Source of the DNA: Pontiellaceae bacterium B1224
GTDB taxonomy: Bacteria; Verrucomicrobiota; Kiritimatiellia; Kiritimatiellales; Pontiellaceae
DNA: 64,000 bases
Direction of reading: 5' to 3'
NCBI GenBank assembly: GCA_029432815.1
Contig: JAROBA010000027.1
Span: forward strand, 22,728-86,727
A program made the position numbers and the translations under genes. Below, piece by piece: positions 59,453 through 64,000 of this stretch. How positions within the stretch are numbered: the stretch's first letter is position 1; each line of letters opens with the position of its first letter. A model generated the notes under the pieces. That model did no database searches, was not told where the DNA came from, and saw only the letters and a program-made list of their open reading frames with translations.

Positions 59453-60705
59453 CTCCAGCTCACGTTATCGGGGCTCTCAAGCGCGGCGGCGCGGAGCTTG
59501 TCTTTTTTGCTCGGGCGTTTGCCCTTTTTCGGCAGCGGGCCTTTTTTCTTCTCCGGCTTTTCACCGGTCAGTTCAAACCCGGGAATCTGCTCGCGGTCGA
59601 CGCTGACGTTGGTCCGTTTTTCGATGACCCCGAAATGCGCCATATCGTTGTAGTCCATAAAACTGACAGCTACGCCCTCAGCTCCGGCACGCCCCGTTCG
59701 GCCGATGCGGTGGATGTAGTCGACCGGCGAGCGCGGCAAATCGTAGTTCACCACCGTGGAAAGATCCTGAATGTCGATGCCGCGCGCGGCAATATCGGTG
59801 GCCACCAACACGCGCACATTGCGGTTTTTAAATTGCTTGAGCACATGCGTTCGTTCGTCCTGATCCAAATCGCCATGAAACGCATCCGCTTCAATCCCGT
59901 TGCGCTTCAGCTTTACGGCCAGATTCCGCGCCGCCCTTTTACTGCTGACAAATACGAGCACATGTTTCCAATCCTCGGACTTTATGAGGTGCTGCAATAG
60001 CGCCCGCCGATTATCCCGATTCACTTCAATCGCCCGCTGGACAATATTTCCAACGGTTGGAACGTCGCCGATGACGCTGATATAGGTCGGGTTCTGCATC
60101 ACCCGCTCGGTGAGCTTCACGACCTTTTTCGGATAGGTTGCCGAAAAGAGCAGACTCTGCCGATGCTGGGGTAACGCCTCAAAAACCCGCTCCAGCTCTT
60201 CAGCAAAGCCGAGGGCCAGCAGTCGATCAGCTTCGTCAATCACCAGCGTGAGCAGATTCAAAAAGAAAATATCCTTTTCCCGCACCAGTTCGAGCAATCG
60301 GCCGGGCGTGGCGACGACAACATCGGTCCCCGCTTCCAGCTCCCGCACCTGCGCTTCAATATCCGCACCGCCGATCACGACCGTCACGCCAATCTCTTGC
60401 GGCAATTGCCGACCGAACGCTTTAAACGTGTCCGCCACCTGTTGCGCCAGTTCGTGGGTCGGGGCCAGCACCAGCACACGCGGCGAACAGGGCGATGGCT
60501 GCGATTCAATCGCCGCCAAACGTTGCAGAATGGGCAACGCAAACGCCGCCGTTTTACCCGTCCCCGTTTCCGCCTGCGCAATCAGATCCATCCCTTCGAG
60601 AATCAGCGGAATGGTTTGCTCCTGAATCGGCGTCGGCTCGGTATAGTTTGCCGCCTCCACCACGCGTTGCATCGGTTCAAGCAGACCTAATTTAGAAAAT
60701 GGCAT
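59449..60705 (-). CDS. DEAD-box RNA helicase (RhlE-like)
   Basis: A 418-residue helicase: Q-motif YTEPTPIQEQTIP, motif I AQAETGTGKT, Ia PTHELAQQ, II IDEADRLL, III FSATYPKKV, IV-VI region VLVATDIAARGIDIQDL and IHRIGRTGRAG. A basic tail (KKKGPLPKKGKRPSKKDKL) follows, as in RhlE-type RNA helicases. AAGGA precedes the ATG. It overlaps the histidine kinase by four bases, an unusual pairing. A palindrome at 60048 encodes part of PTVGNI. Confidence 0.92.
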   Translation of the reverse strand: MPFSKLGLLEPMQRVVEAANYTEPTPIQEQTIPLILEGMDLIAQAETGTGKTAAFALPILQRLAAIESQPSPCSPRVLVLAPTHELAQQVADTFKAFGRQLPQEIGVTVVIGGADIEAQVRELEAGTDVVVATPGRLLELVREKDIFFLNLLTLVIDEADRLLALGFAEELERVFEALPQHRQSLLFSATYPKKVVKLTERVMQNPTYISVIGDVPTVGNIVQRAIEVNRDNRRALLQHLIKSEDWKHVLVFVSSKRAARNLAVKLKRNGIEADAFHGDLDQDERTHVLKQFKNRNVRVLVATDIAARGIDIQDLSTVVNYDLPRSPVDYIHRIGRTGRAGAEGVAVSFMDYNDMAHFGVIEKRTNVSVDREQIPGFELTGEKPEKKKGPLPKKGKRPSKKDKLRAAALESPDNVSWR

Positions 60706-60853
60706 AAGCGATGTGTCCTTAAGTGAATGCGCGACAGAGTAGCTTTTCAGCCGGGAAATTCAATCCGGAACGCTAGTCTGCAAAATCTATCTGCAGCGAA
60801 TTGATGGAACGCAACGAACCCTTCCGTCCGAAAAATCATTCATTGCTTTACAT

Positions 60854-61627
60854 TCATTCGTTGCCGGTCTGAAAACATAGTTCAATCGGACAGTGATCGG
60901 AGCCGGTGATATCAGTCAGAATGTCGGTGGAATCAATTTGAATGGCCGGGGTGGTGAGGAAATAATCAATTCTCCATCCGACGTTATTGGCGCGGGCCTG
61001 GCCGCGATAGCTCCACCAGGAATATTTTTCAGTATCCGGATGTTGCGACCGGAAGGTATCGGTGAGGCCGGCGGCGAGATAATTCGTCATCCCCGCCCGC
61101 TCTTCGACCGTGTAGCCCGCATTGCCCTCGTTCGGTTTCGGGCGCGCCAAATCAATCGGCTGATGCGCCACGTTCATATCGCCGCACAGGATGACGGGTT
61201 TGGTTTCTTCCAAGCATTGGATCTTTTGCAAAAGCGACGCATCAAACTCTTCGCGCTCCGCAAGCCGCGAGAGATCCCGTTTCACATTCGGAACATAGGT
61301 GTTGATCAGGAAAAACGATTCAAATTCCAATATTTGGAACCGCCCCTCCGCATCGAACCGCTCATCGCCAAGTTTGGTTTCGCAGGAAAGCGGCGGTATT
61401 TTTGAATACGTCCCGGTTCCGCTATATCCCTTCCGCTCGGCCCCGTTCCAATAGCTCGTATAGCCATCCAGCGAACCAAGGTCCCGGATCTCCTCCGGCA
61501 GATCGTCATTGTGCACCTTGATTTCCTGCAGACAGAGGACATCCGGTTGATGCGTCGCCAAAAACTCCTCGAACCCTTTTTTCATCACGGCCCGAATTCC
61601 ATTCACATTCCAGGAAATCAATTTCAT
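60854..61627 (-). CDS. xth: exodeoxyribonuclease III family (XthA/ExoA)
   Basis: A 257-residue AP endonuclease/exonuclease: MKLISWNVNGIRAVMKKGF, DVLCLQEIK (catalytic Glu), LINTYVPN, VILCGDMNVAHQPIDLARPKPNEGNAGYT, WWSYRGQARANNVGWRIDYFLTT and DITGSDHCPIEL carry all expected catalytic residues (N, E, D, N, D, H). The length is normal. A palindrome TTCCAATATTTGGAA (61325) encodes FQILE. It lies 148 bases upstream of the DEAD-box gene's start region on the same strand. Confidence 0.94.
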   Translation of the reverse strand: MKLISWNVNGIRAVMKKGFEEFLATHQPDVLCLQEIKVHNDDLPEEIRDLGSLDGYTSYWNGAERKGYSGTGTYSKIPPLSCETKLGDERFDAEGRFQILEFESFFLINTYVPNVKRDLSRLAEREEFDASLLQKIQCLEETKPVILCGDMNVAHQPIDLARPKPNEGNAGYTVEERAGMTNYLAAGLTDTFRSQHPDTEKYSWWSYRGQARANNVGWRIDYFLTTPAIQIDSTDILTDITGSDHCPIELCFQTGNE

Positions 61628-61989
61628 ATCTTCACGTTGCCTTTTTTAAGGTTGATTCGGTGTTCCAAGCATTGGAACCTTTTTGTCCGATAATGTCTCC
61701 GATGAATAAAGATTTTTACAGGAGGATCGGAAGGATCTCTTAACTCAGTGCCCGCCACTAAACATGTCATACCACCCAGCATAAACGGCACAACGATTCA
61801 GATCGCTCTGCAAAGAGCAGGCGGGCCGCCTGCGATACATTTTACGGACCCGTACCGCAGGTGATATTCTGTCAGCAATACGAACATTATTTTATAGGAT
61901 CGACTGCGGTGACATCTTAACGTGACGGCGCGTTGGGGTCACTAAACGTTCGACGCGTCTAAACGATAGATAAAGACAGGAAAAGCAGG
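61628..61989. other. intergenic leader region of the second DEAD-box gene
   Basis: Contains the exact palindrome TTCCAAGCATTGGAA (61663-61677) and the hairpin GCAGGCGGGCCGCCTGC (61817-61833). The last 150 bases before the helicase have no gene; a long 5' leader is plausible for a cold-inducible helicase, but I see no cold-shock element I can name. Confidence 0.45.
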
Positions 61990-63687
61990 ATGACATTTAT
62001 TGAATTGGGCTTACGACAAGAGCTGCTGGACGGAATTGAGTTGCTGGGATTCACCGAACCCACGCCGATCCAGATCGCCGTCATCCCTTTCATTCTCGAG
62101 GAAGAACGAGATCTCGTGGCCCTGGCCCAAACCGGGACGGGCAAAACGGGCGCGTTCGGCTGGCCCATTCTTGAAAAAATCGATCCTCAGAGCAAAAAGA
62201 CCCAGGCGCTGATCCTCTGCCCGACGCGCGAGCTCTGCATCCAGATTGCCCACGACCTCAGAAGCTTTTCCAAAAAACTGCCCGACGTGCGGACCTTAGC
62301 GCTTTACGGCGGCGCGGACATTCGCCCGCAACTCGATGGCCTGGATCGCGGCGCGCAGATTATTGTGGCCACGCCCGGTCGATTGCTGGATCTGATGCGC
62401 ACGCGTAAAGCGAAGCTTTTCGCCGTTGAACGTCTGGTGCTGGATGAAGCCGATGAAATGCTGAATATGGGATTTGAAGAAGATCTCAACACCATTCTCG
62501 ATGAAGTCCCCCATACCGCCCAGCGCCTGCTCTTCTCCGCCACCATGCCGCAGCGCGTGCAGCGGATGATGCATAACTACATGAACGACCCGCACGAAAT
62601 CACCATTGGCGAGCGCAACACCCTCTCCGAGCTCGTTGAACACCAATTTCTGCTCGTCCATGCCAAAGACCACTATGCCGGACTGCGCCGCGTGCTCGAT
62701 GCCACGCCCGAAATGTACGGCCTCATCTTCTGCCGCACCAAAGCGGATACGCAGTTGATTTCAGATCGATTGAACAACGATGGATTCCGCACGGCCGCTT
62801 TGCATGGTGATCTATTGCACGAAGAGCGGGAAGCGGTGATGAAACAGTTCCGCGCGCACCAGGTGAAACTCGTCGTGGCCACCGATGTCGCCGCGCGCGG
62901 CCTGCATATTAATGACCTGACGCATGTGATTCACTACACGATTCCTGACGACCAAAACACCTACACACACCGGAGCGGACGAACCGGGCGCGCCGGAAAA
63001 CGGGGCATCTCGCTCGTCATCATTCATGCGCGGGAAAAATTTAAACTCGAACGCATAGAAAACATTCTCGGCCAAACCTTTGGTAAACGGCGCATCCCCA
63101 CCGGTGATGTCATTGGTCGCATACAACTTCAACATCTCATCAAGCAATCCGTCCCATCCGACACCACCCTCGAAGAAGTCAGTGCCCAGCTCGATACGCT
63201 CGCCACATCGGACGAAATCGATCCACAGGCGCTGAAGTCCGTTCGCAAAACGGTCGACTTTTATCGCGCGACGTCCGAGCTCAGCCGCGAGCCGGAAAAA
63301 GTAAAGCCCCGCAAAAAAAACTCCGGCAGCATCTCCGGCCGCGAAGCGCGCGAACAACATGTGCCCCGCGAAATGACGGAAGGCATGATTGAACTCGTTG
63401 TGAACATTGGGAAACGCAATGAGCTAACCGAAGAAAGCCTGAGCGAGCTGATCAATACCAGCGCGGATCGCGTTGGTGGCACCACCATCCCACTGGGAAA
63501 GATTAACATCGTAGAGATGCAAACCTACTTCGAAGTCCCCTACCCGCGCTCCCACGAGATCATCAATCACTTCAAAGAACCCCCCATCGAATTCGCCGGC
63601 CGCCCAATCAACATTGCCTTTGCCGGAAATGCAAAACCGGTAGAGTCCAAGAAGCCGAAGCCGCGGGGAGGTAAGGGCAAAAAATAA
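61990..63687 (+). CDS. DEAD-box RNA helicase with DbpA-type RNA-binding domain
   Basis: A 565-residue helicase: Q-motif GFTEPTPIQIAVIP, motif I AQTGTGKTGAFG, PTRELCIQIA, DEADEMLNMGFEEDL, FSATMPQRV, VVATDVAARGLHINDL and THRSGRTGRAGKRG. Residues about 470-545 (MIELVVNIGKRNELTEESLSELINTSADRVGGTTIPLGKINIVEMQTYFEVP) form a DbpA-type RNA-recognition domain, and the C-terminus is basic. It resembles CsdA/DeaD helicases of ribosome assembly and cold adaptation. AGGAAAAG precedes the ATG. Confidence 0.93.
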   Translation: MTFIELGLRQELLDGIELLGFTEPTPIQIAVIPFILEEERDLVALAQTGTGKTGAFGWPILEKIDPQSKKTQALILCPTRELCIQIAHDLRSFSKKLPDVRTLALYGGADIRPQLDGLDRGAQIIVATPGRLLDLMRTRKAKLFAVERLVLDEADEMLNMGFEEDLNTILDEVPHTAQRLLFSATMPQRVQRMMHNYMNDPHEITIGERNTLSELVEHQFLLVHAKDHYAGLRRVLDATPEMYGLIFCRTKADTQLISDRLNNDGFRTAALHGDLLHEEREAVMKQFRAHQVKLVVATDVAARGLHINDLTHVIHYTIPDDQNTYTHRSGRTGRAGKRGISLVIIHAREKFKLERIENILGQTFGKRRIPTGDVIGRIQLQHLIKQSVPSDTTLEEVSAQLDTLATSDEIDPQALKSVRKTVDFYRATSELSREPEKVKPRKKNSGSISGREAREQHVPREMTEGMIELVVNIGKRNELTEESLSELINTSADRVGGTTIPLGKINIVEMQTYFEVPYPRSHEIINHFKEPPIEFAGRPINIAFAGNAKPVESKKPKPRGGKGKK

Positions 63688-64000
63688 AGCGCGTGATTTG
63701 TAGGGCGTGAATGGGCGAGCTTGCGAGTCCTTCCCGCCACCCGCCGAACGGCATGAAAGGTCTCCTTCGTCAACCGTTTCAGCCCTACAAGAAAACAAAT
63801 TCCTCGCCATAATCAACACGATGGTGGCAACGGCCTCGGCACCCTTCAGCTTCCAACCATCGGAACTTTTCACCAAATATCACTTGCTCTCAGCCTGGTA
63901 CTCTAACCCGAATGGCGCTAGTTTAAGCGTCCTTTAGCCGTTCGTTTTCCCCGATGCGGCGTCTCTTTCATGACCTCGCGCGGAGCCGTCATATGCTGGA
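63688..64000. other. end of window, no gene recognised
   Basis: I see no supported coding region. An imperfect palindrome TTCCAACCATCGGAA lies at 63851-63865. Short frames occur on both strands at the very end but none has a ribosome site and a recognisable motif. Confidence 0.4.

Noticed and set aside
63932..63993. Short frames at the window end on both strands
   Set aside because: Each is under 30 codons within the window and shows no ribosome site plus motif.
1..64000. tRNA or rRNA genes
   Set aside because: I saw no convincing cloverleaf or rRNA sequence by eye; a covariance search would be decisive.

Overview
The window looks like the chromosome of a free-living, probably anaerobic or microaerobic member of the PVC superphylum. 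Kiritimatiellota (Pontiella-like) is my best guess. It rests on a PPC/DUF1501/DUF1549 secreted-protein operon typical of PVC bacteria, many small dispersed hairpins, and a dense family of short palindromes (TTCCAA-N3-TTGGAA). No rRNA or marker gene is present to prove it.

Layout. 1-4.85 kb: a partial DUF1643-like gene, a CvpA-like membrane protein and a three-lipoprotein group (LpoB-like, COG3014-like, LPP20-like). 5.2-33.3 kb: a large nitrogen and molybdenum island. It holds nifE, nifN, nifB, a thin [2Fe-2S] ferredoxin, a YezD-like peptide and a TrmO-like protein; two ModA paralogues with ModB and ModC and a DUF364 protein; a fused NirB-NirD nitrite reductase; the molybdenum cofactor genes (mobBA fusion, moeA, moaC, moaB/mog, a MoaE-MoeB-rhodanese fusion, moaD, moaA); a NarK-type nitrate transporter; a PP2C-kinase fusion; and a nitrate reductase paired with a four-cluster ferredoxin/NrfD-DmsC-like membrane protein. 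33.5-38.8 kb: the PPC/DUF1501/DUF1549 operon. 39-47.2 kb: a locus I cannot assign, with a 54-residue protein, a six-helix membrane protein with a long acidic tail, a soluble protein, two exported tail-anchored proteins and a 1390-residue PAS/coiled-coil protein with a degenerate kinase end. 47.2-64 kb: a GH18 protein, a DUF2892 protein, a Doc/AbrB toxin-antitoxin pair, a purE pseudogene carrying a small inserted element, an REC-HDOD regulator, purD-purE, a pilin-like protein, queA, an islet (DUF2089 regulator plus an 886-residue membrane protein), a histidine kinase, two DEAD-box helicases and xthA.

How the genes fit together. Nine GG-N10-GC sites of the sigma-54 type occur. Six are in the nitrogen island, before nifE, modA2, nirBD, narK, the nitrate reductase operon and, on the minus strand, moaA. 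Three are in the unassigned 39-47 kb locus. The island therefore reads as one sigma-54 regulon. It imports molybdate and nitrate, makes molybdopterin and the FeMo-cofactor precursor, and reduces nitrate to ammonium. nifHDK are not in the window.

Most notable: (1) the sigma-54-linked envelope locus at 39-47 kb; (2) about 20 exact TTCCAA-N3-TTGGAA palindromes, many inside genes; (3) two nearby cases (queA and purE) where a complete gene is followed by cargo and then by a second, diverged copy of the gene's 3' end; (4) a 233-bp element with inverted ends and a 5-bp target duplication inside the purE remnant; (5) several multi-domain fusions in the Mo/N pathways.
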